Shown here piece by piece: positions 30,433-39,432 of a DNA stretch of 64,000 bases (positions are counted from its first letter, which is position 1; every line of letters starts with the position of its first letter). The stretch covers positions 124,001 to 188,000 of the forward strand of contig NZ_BBOM01000004.1 of assembly GCF_000974485.1 (NCBI RefSeq), in the 5' to 3' direction. The position numbers and the translations under genes were made by a program. The notes under the pieces are model-generated. The model ran no database searches. It was given only the letters and a program-made list of their open reading frames with translations, and was not told the DNA's origin. The DNA comes from Streptomyces sp. NBRC 109706. Its GTDB lineage: Bacteria; Actinomycetota; Actinomycetes; Streptomycetales; Streptomycetaceae.

Positions 30433-33405
30433 ATGGCCCGCACTCCACCGCCCGTCCCGGGGAACCGGACGCCCGTCCCGGTCCGGGGGCGGCGCGGTCC
30501 GCGCGATGTGCTGCTCGCCTGTGTCGCCATCGTGGCGCTGCTCGCCCTGGTGGCGGGTGTGCCGTTGGCGCTGGCAAGCCTGGTCGGCTGGCCGCTGCCG
30601 CGCACCGCGCCCAGCTGGGACATGCTGACCGAGGAGATCTCCGCCGACACCTTTGTCGCGGTGCTCGCGGTGCTGGTCTGGGTGGCCTGGGCGCAGTTCA
30701 CCGCCTGTGTGCTGGTCGAGGTGCGGGCGGCGGTCTCCGGGGTCGGCCTGCCCCGCCGGGTGCCGGGCGCGGGGCCCAGCCAGCTGCTGGCCCGCCAACT
30801 CGTCGGCGCTGTGCTGCTGTTGACCTCGGCGGCGGCCTCGCTGACGCCCGGGCTCAGCCAGTTGGGGCAGCCGACGGACTCGCCGGGCCAGGGCCGGGTG
30901 GTGGCGGAGGCCGCGCTGGTGCCGGGCGGCGGTCAGACGGTGGTGCTCTCCGCCGGCATCGCCGACACCCCCAAGGTGAACGAGGCGCCCGCGCCCGCCG
31001 AGGACGCGCGCACCGTCGAGGCGGCCGAATCGGAGGCGGACCAGGCGCTCTACTACCGCATCCAGCCGCCCGAGGGCCGCCACCACGACACCCTCTGGGG
31101 CGTCGCCGAACGCCATCTGGGTGACGGCCTGCGCTACAAGGAGATCTTCCAGCTCAACAAGGACCGTCTCCAGCCGGACGGCTCCCGGCTGACCGAGGCC
31201 AGCCTGATCAGGCCCGGCTGGATCCTCCAGATGCCGGCCGACGCCCAGGGCGGCGAGCTGGTCGAACTCCCCGACGAGGCCGAGGAGTTGACCTCCGAGG
31301 AGGTCGCCGAGTTCGAGCGGTACGAACGAACGGGCGCGCCGCCGGCCGCCGATGCCCTCGTCGACGCCGAGGAGCCGGCCGAACGGGTCGGCCCCGAGGA
31401 CCGGCAGGCCGGCGCCGGCGGCAAGGGCACCGAACAGCCGACGACGCCCGGCGAGCAGCCGGCGCCGCCACCCCCGGCCGAGGCCGAACCGGCCGCCCCC
31501 GGCGGCGAGGAGCCCGGACTGCCCGACGCGCTGGTGGCCGCCCCGCTGCTGGCCGCCGGGCTGCTGGTGGCGCTGGGCCGGGGGCGCCGCATGGCGCTCT
31601 GGCAGAGCGCCGCGGGCGTGCTCGGCCGGGGCGTCGGCGACGGCCTCGCCCCGCCGACCCCGCGCGCCACCGACGCCAGGGACGCCCTGCTGGTCGGCGC
31701 GGCGCCCGATCAGGTCGCGTTCCTGGACCGGGCGTTGCGGCTGCTGTCGGCGGCGCTCGCCGAGGAGGGCCGGGTGCTGCCCGCCGTCTACGCGGCCTGG
31801 CTCGGCTCCCAGGAGCTGCATCTCCAGCTGTCGGGCCCGGTCGGCCGCCCGCCCGCGCCCTGGAGCCAGGGTCAGGACCGCACGTACTGGACGCTGGAGC
31901 GCGGCCAACTGCCCGAACGGCCCGACGGTGCCGAGCCGGAGGCGGAGGCCCCCTACCCGGGGCTGGTCAGCCTCGGGATGCGGGAGGAGCTGCGGCTGCT
32001 GCTCAACCTGGAGGCGGTGCCCGGCATCGTCGCCGTCCAGGGCGCGCCGGGCGACCGGGAGGCGGTGCTCGCCTCCATCGCCGCCGAGCTGGCCACCAGC
32101 GGCTGGTCGGACCGGATGACCGTCACCCTGGTCGGCTTCGGCGCCGAGCTGGCGGCCCTTGCCCCCACCCGGGTGCGGCATCTCGACGATATCGCCGGCC
32201 TGTTGGAGGTGATGGAGACGGAGACCGGGCTGCGGCGCGGCGCGCTGCGGCACGCAGGCCACGAGTCGCTGCTCAGCGGGCGCACAGGGCCCGCTCGTCA
32301 GCAACAGTGGGCGCCGCACCTGGTGTTGGTCGGCGCGCCGCCGAGCCAGGACCAGGCGGAGCGGCTTGCGGGGCTCGCCTCGATCTCGGCGCCGCTGGGC
32401 ATCGGCTATCTGCTGGCCACCGAGCACGCGGAACTGCCGGGCGTCGCCTGGGAGTTCGCGATCAGCCCGGACGGCCTGCTGACCGAGCCCGAGATGGGGC
32501 TCACGCTCCGCGCCCAGCTGCTGCCCGCCGCCCAACGGGCCGCCGTGGTCGAGCTGTTCAGCGATCTCACCACGGCGCCGGCCGAGCCGGTCGCCGGCCA
32601 TACCGTCGATCTGACCCGGGGCCGCCCCGGCGTCTATGTGTCGCTGCTCGGCGGCCTCGAAGTCACCGGCCTCGACGAGCCGGACGCCGAGCGCGCCGAC
32701 CGTCTCCGGGAGGCGCTGGCGCTGCTGTCGCTGCACCGGGAGGGCGTGCACCGCCGGGTGCTGGGTTCCGCGCTGTGGCCGCGCGGCGTCACCGACGATC
32801 TGCGCGACGCGTTGATCGACCGGCTCGCCGCCTGGCTGGGCGCCGACCGGAGCGGCACCCCGCGCCTTTCGGCCGGCGGGGACGGGCGGCTGACGCTCTC
32901 CGCCGATGTGCTCTCCGACTGGGATGTGCTGCGCACCCTGCACCACCAGGTGCTGGTCAGCGAGGACCCCACCCAGACGGGCGGTCCGGCGGACCGGATG
33001 CGCAAGCTGCGTGACGCGCTGTCCCTGGCCGGTGGCCCGTTGCTCGCCGGGCGGCGGGAGGGCGGCGGCTTCGGCTGGCTCGAACACGAGATCGTCGACG
33101 CCCAGTACCCGCTGCTGGTCGCGGAGATCGCCCTCACCCTGGCCGCCGAGCACCGCGCCGCCGACGAGGGCGAGGCCGCCTATGCCGCCGTCCGCTCCGC
33201 GCTGGCCGCCGCGCCGACCGACGAACGGCTCTGGAACGAGCTGCTGCGCGCGGCCCATGCCACCGGCCGTCCCGACTGGCTGACGGGCGCCGTCCGCTGG
33301 CTGACCGCCCACCATGCCCAACTCTTCGGCCCCGCGACCCCGTTGCCCGCCGGGACGGAGGCCCTGCTGGACGAGCTGCTGCCGAATTGGCGTGCCACGG
33401 CCTGA
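30433..33405 (+). CDS. Membrane protein with LysM and BTAD-type domains, end of Tad operon
   Basis: This is a 990-aa protein. Hydrophobic helices occur at residues about 20-45, 65-90 and 115-135. A LysM domain follows (DTLWGVAERHLGDGLRYKEI, then FQLNKDRLQPDG and IRPGWILQMP, residues about 215-275), then a Glu/Pro-rich linker and another helix (LVAAPLLAAGLLVALGRGRR). The large cytoplasmic part ends in a winged-helix plus BTAD-like helical repeat (SLHREGVHRRVLGSALWPRG, then SDWDVLRTLHHQV). LysM binds peptidoglycan; BTAD occurs in SARP activators. The combination suggests wall sensing or anchoring linked to pilus output (inference). ATG 30433 has GGGAG eight bases upstream. Confidence 0.8.
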   Translation: MARTPPPVPGNRTPVPVRGRRGPRDVLLACVAIVALLALVAGVPLALASLVGWPLPRTAPSWDMLTEEISADTFVAVLAVLVWVAWAQFTACVLVEVRAAVSGVGLPRRVPGAGPSQLLARQLVGAVLLLTSAAASLTPGLSQLGQPTDSPGQGRVVAEAALVPGGGQTVVLSAGIADTPKVNEAPAPAEDARTVEAAESEADQALYYRIQPPEGRHHDTLWGVAERHLGDGLRYKEIFQLNKDRLQPDGSRLTEASLIRPGWILQMPADAQGGELVELPDEAEELTSEEVAEFERYERTGAPPAADALVDAEEPAERVGPEDRQAGAGGKGTEQPTTPGEQPAPPPPAEAEPAAPGGEEPGLPDALVAAPLLAAGLLVALGRGRRMALWQSAAGVLGRGVGDGLAPPTPRATDARDALLVGAAPDQVAFLDRALRLLSAALAEEGRVLPAVYAAWLGSQELHLQLSGPVGRPPAPWSQGQDRTYWTLERGQLPERPDGAEPEAEAPYPGLVSLGMREELRLLLNLEAVPGIVAVQGAPGDREAVLASIAAELATSGWSDRMTVTLVGFGAELAALAPTRVRHLDDIAGLLEVMETETGLRRGALRHAGHESLLSGRTGPARQQQWAPHLVLVGAPPSQDQAERLAGLASISAPLGIGYLLATEHAELPGVAWEFAISPDGLLTEPEMGLTLRAQLLPAAQRAAVVELFSDLTTAPAEPVAGHTVDLTRGRPGVYVSLLGGLEVTGLDEPDAERADRLREALALLSLHREGVHRRVLGSALWPRGVTDDLRDALIDRLAAWLGADRSGTPRLSAGGDGRLTLSADVLSDWDVLRTLHHQVLVSEDPTQTGGPADRMRKLRDALSLAGGPLLAGRREGGGFGWLEHEIVDAQYPLLVAEIALTLAAEHRAADEGEAAYAAVRSALAAAPTDERLWNELLRAAHATGRPDWLTGAVRWLTAHHAQLFGPATPLPAGTEALLDELLPNWRATA

Positions 33406-33428
33406 TGCCGTCCGGCAGGATGCGGCGC

Positions 33429-33998
33429 ATGGGTGAGAACGAGCGCGGCGTCCCCGCGTTGCACGGCGCGGTGGTGGTGATCGCCGGGGTGATGGCCGCC
33501 GGGAAGTCGACGGTGGCGCAGGCGTTGGCGGAGCGGCTGCCGGCGGCGGCGCATGTGCGGGGGGACACCTTCCGTCGCATGATCGTCTCCGGCCGGGTGG
33601 ACCCGGACCCCACGGCGGGGCCCGAGGCCGTCGCCCAACTCCGCCTGCGCCACCGGCTGTCGGCCGCCGTCGCCGACGGCTACGCCGAGGCGGGGCTGAC
33701 CGCCGTGCTGCAGGACGTGGTGCTCGGCGACGAACTGCCGTATCTGGTCGGCCTGGTGCGTACCCGGCCGCTGTATGTGGTGGTGCTGGCGCCGTCCCCC
33801 GACGCGGTCGCCGACCGGGAGGCGGCCCGCGCCAAGACGGCCTATGCCGAGGCCGGCGGTTGGACGGTGGCCGCGCTGGACGGCTGGCTGCGGGAGCGCA
33901 CGCCGAGGATCGGCCTGTGGCTGGACACCTCGGCCCTGGACCCGGCCGGCACGGTGGACGCCGTCCTGGCGGGCCTTGCCACCGCACGGGTGGCCTGA
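33429..33998 (+). CDS. P-loop kinase/phosphotransferase-like protein
   Basis: This 189-aa protein has a Walker A (GVMAAGKSTVAQALAE) near the N terminus, then HVRGDTFRRM. A strand VVLAPSPDAVADREAARAKT gives the LID-like arginines, and a C-terminal LWLDTSALDP strand follows. The layout resembles gluconokinase or chloramphenicol phosphotransferase-like small-molecule kinases. ATG 33429 with AGGA eight bases upstream is preferred; ATG 33420 is an alternative. It is 23 bases after the LysM/BTAD gene but probably an independent function. Substrate unknown. Confidence 0.75.
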   Translation: MGENERGVPALHGAVVVIAGVMAAGKSTVAQALAERLPAAAHVRGDTFRRMIVSGRVDPDPTAGPEAVAQLRLRHRLSAAVADGYAEAGLTAVLQDVVLGDELPYLVGLVRTRPLYVVVLAPSPDAVADREAARAKTAYAEAGGWTVAALDGWLRERTPRIGLWLDTSALDPAGTVDAVLAGLATARVA

Positions 33999-34009
33999 AC
34001 GCCTCGGCG

Positions 34010-34585
34010 TCACTCCCCGACGATGCGCCGCACCGCCTCCGAGACGAGGTGTCGCCGTTCCTCCTCGTCGAACACCTCGGGCAGCGTGAGCTGTTCGACG
34101 ATCAGCCAGTTGAGGGCGAGGATCAGCAGCTTCACCGAGGTGGCGTCCCCGGGGAGCCCCGACTGCTCGTGGTGGGCGACGTTATAGGCGATGTCGGCGC
34201 GCACCCGTTCGGTGAGCACCGCACGCAGTTCGGGGCGCCTGGTGCTCTCCAGGCGGAGTTCCAGCAGCGCCAGATAGCCGCTGCGGAACGAGGTGAGCCG
34301 GCCGATCAGGTCCGTCATCAGCCCGTGGAACTTCTCGCTGCTCGGCGCGATCGGCTCCTGTGCCGCGACGGTGGCCTCGTCCGGGACCAGCCGTTCGTAG
34401 ACCCGGCTGCCGGACTGGGTGAGCAACTGGTCCCGGTTGGCGAAGTAGTTGGAGGCGGTGCCGGCCGGTACGCCCGCCTCCTTGTCCACCGCGCGGAAGG
34501 TCAGCCCGCGCGCGCCCTCCTGGGCCAGCACCTCGATCGCGGCGTCCAGCAGTTCGGATCGACGCTGGTCGTTTCTGCGCACCAT
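34010..34585 (-). CDS. TetR-family repressor
   Basis: This is a 191-aa protein. The N-terminal helix-turn-helix (RRSELLDAAIEVLAQEGARG, then FRAVDKEAGVPAGTASNYFA) is classic TetR with a 'SNYF' recognition helix end. Residues 70-190 form a helical ligand domain. The ATG at 34585 has GGAG eight bases upstream. It is divergent from the RibD-type reductase, and the shared 69-base gap carries a 9-base inverted repeat over the reductase -10. It most likely represses that reductase and itself. Convergent with the kinase on its right end (11 bases apart). Confidence 0.9.
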   Translation of the reverse strand: MVRRNDQRRSELLDAAIEVLAQEGARGLTFRAVDKEAGVPAGTASNYFANRDQLLTQSGSRVYERLVPDEATVAAQEPIAPSSEKFHGLMTDLIGRLTSFRSGYLALLELRLESTRRPELRAVLTERVRADIAYNVAHHEQSGLPGDATSVKLLILALNWLIVEQLTLPEVFDEEERRHLVSEAVRRIVGE

Positions 34586-34640
34586 TGACACCACTCCATT
34601 CGTAGTACTATCTTCAAAGCACTTCAAGCAGAGTACTACG
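34585..34640 (+). promoter_or_regulatory. Reductase promoter with TetR operator
   Basis: TTGACA (34585-34590) and TATCTT (34609-34614) are 18 bases apart and face the reductase gene. CGTAGTACT (34601-34609) and AGTACTACG (34632-34640) form a 9-base inverted repeat with 22 bases between. The left arm overlaps the -10 and the right arm lies just past the start site. The -35 also overlaps the repressor start codon by one base. Confidence 0.65.
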
Positions 34641-34654
34641 AGCAGGGGTCATCC

Positions 34655-35230
34655 ATGCGAAAGCTTGTCTACTACATCGCGGTCACCATCGACGGCCGCA
34701 TCGCCGGCCCCGCCGACGAGTTCGACTTCTTCCCGCAGGGCGAGGGGGAGCAGCTGGCGGCGTACCAGGGATGGATGGTGGAGCGGCTGCCGGACACCAT
34801 TCCGTCCTTCGGCCGGGAGGCCCTTGGCCTGGCCGGGACGCCCAACCGGCGTTTCGACACGGTGCTGATGGGCGGCGCCACCTACCGCGTCGGCGGCGCC
34901 AACCCCTATGCCCACCTGCGGCAGTATGTGGTCTCCCGCACCATGACGCCCGACCAGGACCCGGCGGTGACCGTGGTCGAGGACGATCCGCTGGGCCTGG
35001 TCAGGGACCTCAAGCGGGAGGAGGGGCAGGACATCTGGCTCTGCGGCGGCGGTCGGCTCGCCGGCGAGCTGCTGCCCGAGATCGACGAACTGATCATCAA
35101 GAGCTACCCGGTGGTCGCCGGCGACGGCATCCCCGCCTTCGACGGGAAGTTCGGGCCCACCCTCTTCACCGTCACCGAGCGGAGGTCCTTCGACAACGGG
35201 GTGGTCGTCAGCTGGATGGCTCGGCGGTGA
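34655..35230 (+). CDS. Dihydrofolate reductase-like (RibD C-terminal family) protein
   Basis: This is a 191-aa protein. The N terminus RKLVYYIAVTIDGRIAGPAD is the conserved first strand of the RibD-C/DHFR-like fold. DTVLMGGATYRVG and DIWLCGGGRLAGELLPEIDE are the NADPH-binding glycine segments. ELIIKSYPVVAGDGIPAF matches the usual family end. These enzymes are NADPH-dependent reductases of unknown substrate. The ATG has GGGG ten bases upstream. It is controlled by the divergent TetR gene through 34601-34640. The stop is 61 bases from the convergent ABC exporter. Confidence 0.9.
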   Translation: MRKLVYYIAVTIDGRIAGPADEFDFFPQGEGEQLAAYQGWMVERLPDTIPSFGREALGLAGTPNRRFDTVLMGGATYRVGGANPYAHLRQYVVSRTMTPDQDPAVTVVEDDPLGLVRDLKREEGQDIWLCGGGRLAGELLPEIDELIIKSYPVVAGDGIPAFDGKFGPTLFTVTERRSFDNGVVVSWMARR

Positions 35231-35290
35231 CCCCGACCGCCGGCCGAGGGCCGCACCCCCCACCCCGACGAGGAGCGCCGACCGCGCCCG

Positions 35291-37081
35291 TTACCTCGCC
35301 GCCTCGGCCGCGTCGTGCTCGGTGAGGAACTGCGTCGCGGCCAGCTCGGCGTAGAGGGGGTTGGCCGCCACCAGCTCGGTGTGGGTGCCGACGGCGCGGA
35401 CGCGGCCGGCCTCCATCACCACGATCCGGTCGGCCGAGGTCACCGTGGAGAGGCGGTGCGCCACCACCAGCACGGTGGTGCGGCGGGCGATATCGGCGAC
35501 GGTGTCGCGCAGCGCCGCCTCGTTCACCGCGTCCAGCTGCGAGGTGGCCTCGTCCAACAGCAGCAGGCGCGGGCGGCGCAGCAACGCGCGGGCGATGGCG
35601 ACGCGTTGACGTTCGCCGCCGGAGAGCTTGGTGCCACGGTGACCGACCACCGTGTCCAGGCCCTCCGGCAGCCGCTCGACCAGGTTCCGCAGCCTGGTGG
35701 TGCGCAGCGTCTCGTCCAGCCCGGCCGGCGAGACCTCGGGCGCGCCGAAGAGGAGGTTGTCGCGGAGGGTGCCGGAGAGCACCGGCGCGTCCTGCTCCAC
35801 ATAGCCGATGGCGGCGCGGAGTTCGGCGAGGTCCCACTCCAGGATGTCCCGCCCGTCGACCATGATCCGGCCGCCGTCGCTGACGTCGTAGAACCGCTCG
35901 ATCAGTGAGAAGACCGTGGTCTTGCCGGCGCCCGAAGGGCCGACGAAGGCCGTCATCCCGCGCGCCGGGACCTCGAAGTCGACGCCGTGGTGCACCAGCG
36001 GCAGCTCGGGCGCGTAGCGGAAGCGGACCCCCTCGAAGGCCAGCGCGGCCGGCTCGTCGGACGGGGACCGCGCCGGCTCGTCGGACAACGCCTCCGGCTC
36101 GGCCGGCATCCGCCAGACCTCCCGCATCCGGCTGATCGCGGCCGACCCCACCTGGTACTGGGTGACCGCCTGCACCACGTTCTGCAGCGGCGCCATCAGA
36201 TAGAACACATAGAGCAGAAAGGCCACCAGGGTGCCGATCTCGATGGCGCCCGTTGCCACCCGCGCGCCCCCGACGGCCAGCACGGTGATAAACGCGCCCT
36301 GCATGGCCAGGCCCACGACATTGCCGGCGACAGCCGACCATTTGGCGGACTCGACGCTGGCCTCCCAGGAGCGCTCGGCCGCCGCGTGCACCGTGCGTTC
36401 CTCGCGCCGTTCGGCGCCGGCGGCCTTCACGGTGCGCAGCGCGCCGAGCACCCGCTCCAGGCTGGCGCCCATGTCGCCGACCGACTTCTGGGCGCGTTTG
36501 CTGGCCCGGTGGATCAGCGGCGAGATCACCCCGATCACCACGGCGGCGACCGCGATCACCCCCACCGTCACCCCGAGCAGCACCAGGTCGACGACGCCCA
36601 TCAGCACCAGCGTGGCCACCAGCGTCAGCCCGCCGGTGCCGAGGCCGATCAGCGACTGGGTGGTCATCGCCCGCAGCAGGGTGGTGTCCGAGGTGGCGCG
36701 GGAGAGCAGATCGCCCGGCTCGCTGGCGTCCACCGCCGAGACCCGCAGCCGCAGCAGATAGGAGGTCAACGAGCGGCGGGCGGTGAGCACCACGGACTCG
36801 GCGGTGCGGTGCAGCACATAGGAGCCGAGCGCGCCGACCGCCGCGTTGCCGATCACCAGCAGCGTCAGCCAGAGCAGGGCGCCCGAGATGGCCCTGTCCG
36901 CCGTGAGGTTCTCGATCAGGCCACGGGCGACCAGCGGGAGCGCAAGACCGGTGGCGCTGGTCACCAGGGAGAGCAGCGCCCCGGCGAGCAGCGTCCAGCG
37001 GTGCGGCCGGACATACCCCATCAGCACCCGCCAGGCCGGCGGCTCGTCCTCGCGCCGTGTCTCGGTCCCCTTGTCAGTCAC
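35291..37081 (-). CDS. ABC exporter, fused membrane and ATPase domains
   Basis: This is a 596-aa half-transporter. Six membrane helices occupy residues about 25-320 (for example [20 protein letters not shown] and [20 protein letters not shown]). The nucleotide-binding domain has Walker A ([13 protein letters not shown]), Q-loop ([20 protein letters not shown]), signature ([16 protein letters not shown]), Walker B ([13 protein letters not shown]) and switch His (VVAHRLSTV). This is the MsbA/LmrA-like lipid or drug exporter group, probably a homodimer. The GTG at 37081 with GGGGTG upstream is chosen because sequence further upstream lacks protein-like quality. Single gene; substrate unknown. 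Confidence 0.9.
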   Translation of the reverse strand: MTDKGTETRREDEPPAWRVLMGYVRPHRWTLLAGALLSLVTSATGLALPLVARGLIENLTADRAISGALLWLTLLVIGNAAVGALGSYVLHRTAESVVLTARRSLTSYLLRLRVSAVDASEPGDLLSRATSDTTLLRAMTTQSLIGLGTGGLTLVATLVLMGVVDLVLLGVTVGVIAVAAVVIGVISPLIHRASKRAQKSVGDMGASLERVLGALRTVKAAGAERREERTVHAAAERSWEASVESAKWSAVAGNVVGLAMQGAFITVLAVGGARVATGAIEIGTLVAFLLYVFYLMAPLQNVVQAVTQYQVGSAAISRMREVWRMPAEPEALSDEPARSPSDEPAALAFEGVRFRYAPELPLVHHGVDFEVPARGMTAFVGPSGAGKTTVFSLIERFYDVSDGGRIMVDGRDILEWDLAELRAAIGYVEQDAPVLSGTLRDNLLFGAPEVSPAGLDETLRTTRLRNLVERLPEGLDTVVGHRGTKLSGGERQRVAIARALLRRPRLLLLDEATSQLDAVNEAALRDTVADIARRTTVLVVAHRLSTVTSADRIVVMEAGRVRAVGTHTELVAANPLYAELAATQFLTEHDAAEAAR

Positions 37082-37358
37082 CGCACACCCCGTCTGCCTC
37101 CGACCTGCCTGCGAACCACACGCGTCTCCACCGGGAGGAACGCCCGACACGGGGCAAAGGTTGCCAGCGCGCCGCCGCACCGCGTCGGGCGGTACCGGGA
37201 ACGGCGTCAACGGGCGTCGGGTTTCGGGGAGTTCGTCCCGTTGAGGGAAGGTCGGGGGCGGCGGAGAATGGACGGGCCACCGGAGGGGGCTGTGTGCGGT
37301 TCCACGGGATGGGCCGCGCGTCCGGAGGTTACTCCGCCCTACCCTGGAGCAGCCCCTC

Positions 37359-38132
37359 ATGGATGGATCTGTCCGTTTTCCCCTGCCCGCCCGCCGGGCC
37401 CTGACCCTCTCCGGACTGCTGGCCCTGGTCTGTGCCGTGTTGCTCGGCCTGACCGCGCCCACGGTCCGCGCGGCCGAGCCGACCGCCGAGCCCGCCGCCG
37501 AACCGGTGCGGATCATGGCGCTCGGTGACTCCATCACCGGATCGCCCGGCTGTTGGCGCGCCCTGCTCTGGCAGGACATGCAGGCCGCCGGCTACACCGA
37601 TGTCGACTTCGTCGGCTCCCGCACCCCCGACGGCTGCGGCTTCCCCTACGACGGCGAACACGAGGGCCACGGCGGCATCCTGGCCACCGGCATCGTCCGG
37701 GACAATCTGCTGCCCGGCTGGCTGGCGACCAGCGACCCGGACGTGGTGATGATGACGCTGGGCACCAACGACGTGTGGAGCGGCCTGTCCACCGAGACCC
37801 TGCTGGACGCCTACACCACCCTGGTCGGCCAGATGCGGGACGCCAACCCGGACGTCCGGGTGCTGGTCGCGCAGATCCTGCCGATGGACCCGCAGGGCTG
37901 CTCCGACTGCGGTGCCCGGGTGGTGGAGCTGAACGCCGCCATCCCGGGCTGGGCGGCCGGCCTCGACAGCGCCGAGTCGCCGATCACCGTCGTCGACCTG
38001 TGGACCGGCTTCGACACCGGGACCGACACCTATGACGGGGTGCACCCGGGCGACTCCGGCATCCGCAAGATGGCCGACACCTGGTTCCCCGCGCTGACCG
38101 GGGTGCTCGACGAGCTGGCCCAACTCCACTGA
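37359..38132 (+). CDS. Secreted SGNH/GDSL hydrolase
   Basis: This is a 257-aa protein. A signal peptide ([20 protein letters not shown]) is cut near VRAAEP. The SGNH blocks are ALGDSIT (nucleophile Ser), GGI (block II Gly), TLGTND (Asn) and DGVHPGD (Asp/His dyad). Two Cys pairs (SPGCWR/DGCGF, GCSDCG) suit an extracellular protein. It is probably an esterase on acetylated polysaccharide or lipid. The ATG at 37359 has GGAG nine bases upstream. It ends at a perfect hairpin terminator (38139-38180). Confidence 0.9.
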   Translation: MDGSVRFPLPARRALTLSGLLALVCAVLLGLTAPTVRAAEPTAEPAAEPVRIMALGDSITGSPGCWRALLWQDMQAAGYTDVDFVGSRTPDGCGFPYDGEHEGHGGILATGIVRDNLLPGWLATSDPDVVMMTLGTNDVWSGLSTETLLDAYTTLVGQMRDANPDVRVLVAQILPMDPQGCSDCGARVVELNAAIPGWAAGLDSAESPITVVDLWTGFDTGTDTYDGVHPGDSGIRKMADTWFPALTGVLDELAQLH

Positions 38133-38138
38133 GCCGAG

Positions 38139-38180
38139 GGCCCGTTCGGTCCGGTGCCGACGCACGGGACCGAACGGGCC
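38139..38180 (+). terminator. Hairpin terminator after SGNH hydrolase
   Basis: Perfect 14-base arms (GGCCCGTTCGGTCC and GGACCGAACGGGCC) surround a 14-base loop, seven bases after the stop codon. Confidence 0.8.
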
Positions 38181-38262
38181 GCTCCCGCGTCCATCCGCGT
38201 GTCACACCGGCTGGCTACCATCGCGGCGTTCCGGGGGGTTCGCCTGACAGCTGGAGGTACGA

Positions 38263-39234
38263 GTGAGGTACACACGACTGGGAGCGACCGGGCTTGAGGT
38301 CTCGGCGATCTGTCTGGGGTGCATGAGCTTCGGCGTGCCCGAACGCGGCGCGCACCCCTGGTCGTTGGACGAGGAACGGAGCCGGCCGCTGATCCGGCAG
38401 GCCCTTGAGGCCGGGATCACGTTCTTCGACACGGCCAATGTGTACAGCGACGGCACCAGCGAGGAGATCACCGGGCGGGCGCTGGCGGACTTCGCGCGCC
38501 GGGAGGATGTGGTGATCGCGACCAAGGTGCACGGCCGGATGCGGCCCGGGCCCAACGGCGGCGGTCTGTCGCGCAAGGCGATCCTCAGCGAGATCGACAA
38601 CAGCCTGCGCCGGCTCGGCACCGACTATGTGGACCTCTACCAGATCCACCGCCTCGATCCCCATACGCCGATCGAGGAGACCCTGGAGGCGCTGCACGAT
38701 GTGGTGAAGGCGGGCAAGGCGCGCTATATCGGCGCCTCGTCCATGCACGCCTGGCAGTTCGCCAAGGCGCTGTTCGTCGCCGAGCGCAACGGCTGGACGC
38801 GCTTTGTCTCGATGCAGAACCACTACAACCTGATCTACCGCGAGGAGGAGCGGGAGATGCTGCCGCTCTGCGCCGACCAGGGCGTCGGGGTGATCCCGTG
38901 GAGCCCGCTGGCGCGGGGGCGGCTGACCAGGGACTGGGACGAGTCGACGGCGCGTTCGGCCACCGACGAGTTCGGCGCCACGCTCTACCGGCCCGAGGAC
39001 CGGGTGGTGGTGGAGCGGGTGGCGGCCGTCGCCGCCGAACGCGGGGTGGCGCCGGCCCGGATCGCGCTGGCCTGGCTGCTGGCCGATCCCCGGGTGACCG
39101 CGCCCATCGTGGGCGCGACGGCGGCCCGGCATATCGAGGACGCGGTCGGCGCGGTGGAGCTGACCCTCACCGAGGAGGAGATCGAGCGGCTGAACGAGCC
39201 CTATGTGCCGCATGCGGTGGCCGGCTTCAGATAG
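38263..39234 (+). CDS. Aldo/keto reductase
   Basis: This is a 323-aa TIM-barrel oxidoreductase with the catalytic tetrad visible: Asp and Tyr in FFDTANVYSDG, Lys in VIATKVHG and His in YQIHRLDP. The NADPH site is in the C-terminal part (PWSPLARGRLTR, then APIVGATAARHIEDAV). It belongs to the YajO/AKR11-13-like group by the CLGCMSFG start. The GTG at 38263 has GGAGG five bases upstream. Physiological substrate unknown. It is followed by the DasR-box promoter of the alginate-lyase-like gene. Confidence 0.92.
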   Translation: MRYTRLGATGLEVSAICLGCMSFGVPERGAHPWSLDEERSRPLIRQALEAGITFFDTANVYSDGTSEEITGRALADFARREDVVIATKVHGRMRPGPNGGGLSRKAILSEIDNSLRRLGTDYVDLYQIHRLDPHTPIEETLEALHDVVKAGKARYIGASSMHAWQFAKALFVAERNGWTRFVSMQNHYNLIYREEEREMLPLCADQGVGVIPWSPLARGRLTRDWDESTARSATDEFGATLYRPEDRVVVERVAAVAAERGVAPARIALAWLLADPRVTAPIVGATAARHIEDAVGAVELTLTEEEIERLNEPYVPHAVAGFR

Positions 39235-39282
39235 CCCAACGGGCGGGCGGACGGGGCCGGTTCCGGAACCTGGGGGAGTCTC

Positions 39283-39311
39283 TTGACACCCCAATGGTCC
39301 AGACCTAACTT
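39283..39311 (+). promoter_or_regulatory. Promoter with chitinase-type DasR box
   Basis: TTGACA (39283-39288) and TAACTT (39306-39311) have exact 17-base spacing. TGGTCCAGACCT (39295-39306) lies in the spacer and reaches the -10. This 12-mer is the direct-repeat element of Streptomyces chitinase promoters and fits the DasR site (core TGGTCTAGACCA), so GlcNAc-linked repression is expected. Confidence 0.75.
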
Positions 39312-39432
39312 CAGCAGCCAGCCCAATGTTCAAATGGACGCTCATCGTTCACCCATATGAACGTCGAGTGTGAACGTCGAGGGCTGTCGAACGCCGCGTA
39401 TCCGGTCCGTTGTTGCCTGAGAGAGGCCCCCC

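Noticed and set aside
30391..33987. 1,198-codon antisense frame opposite the LysM/BTAD gene
   Set aside because: Shadow of a GC-rich gene; translation lacks structure.
35987..37528. + strand frame opposite the ABC exporter
   Set aside because: Gln/His/Arg-rich shadow; the exporter motifs on the minus strand are unambiguous.
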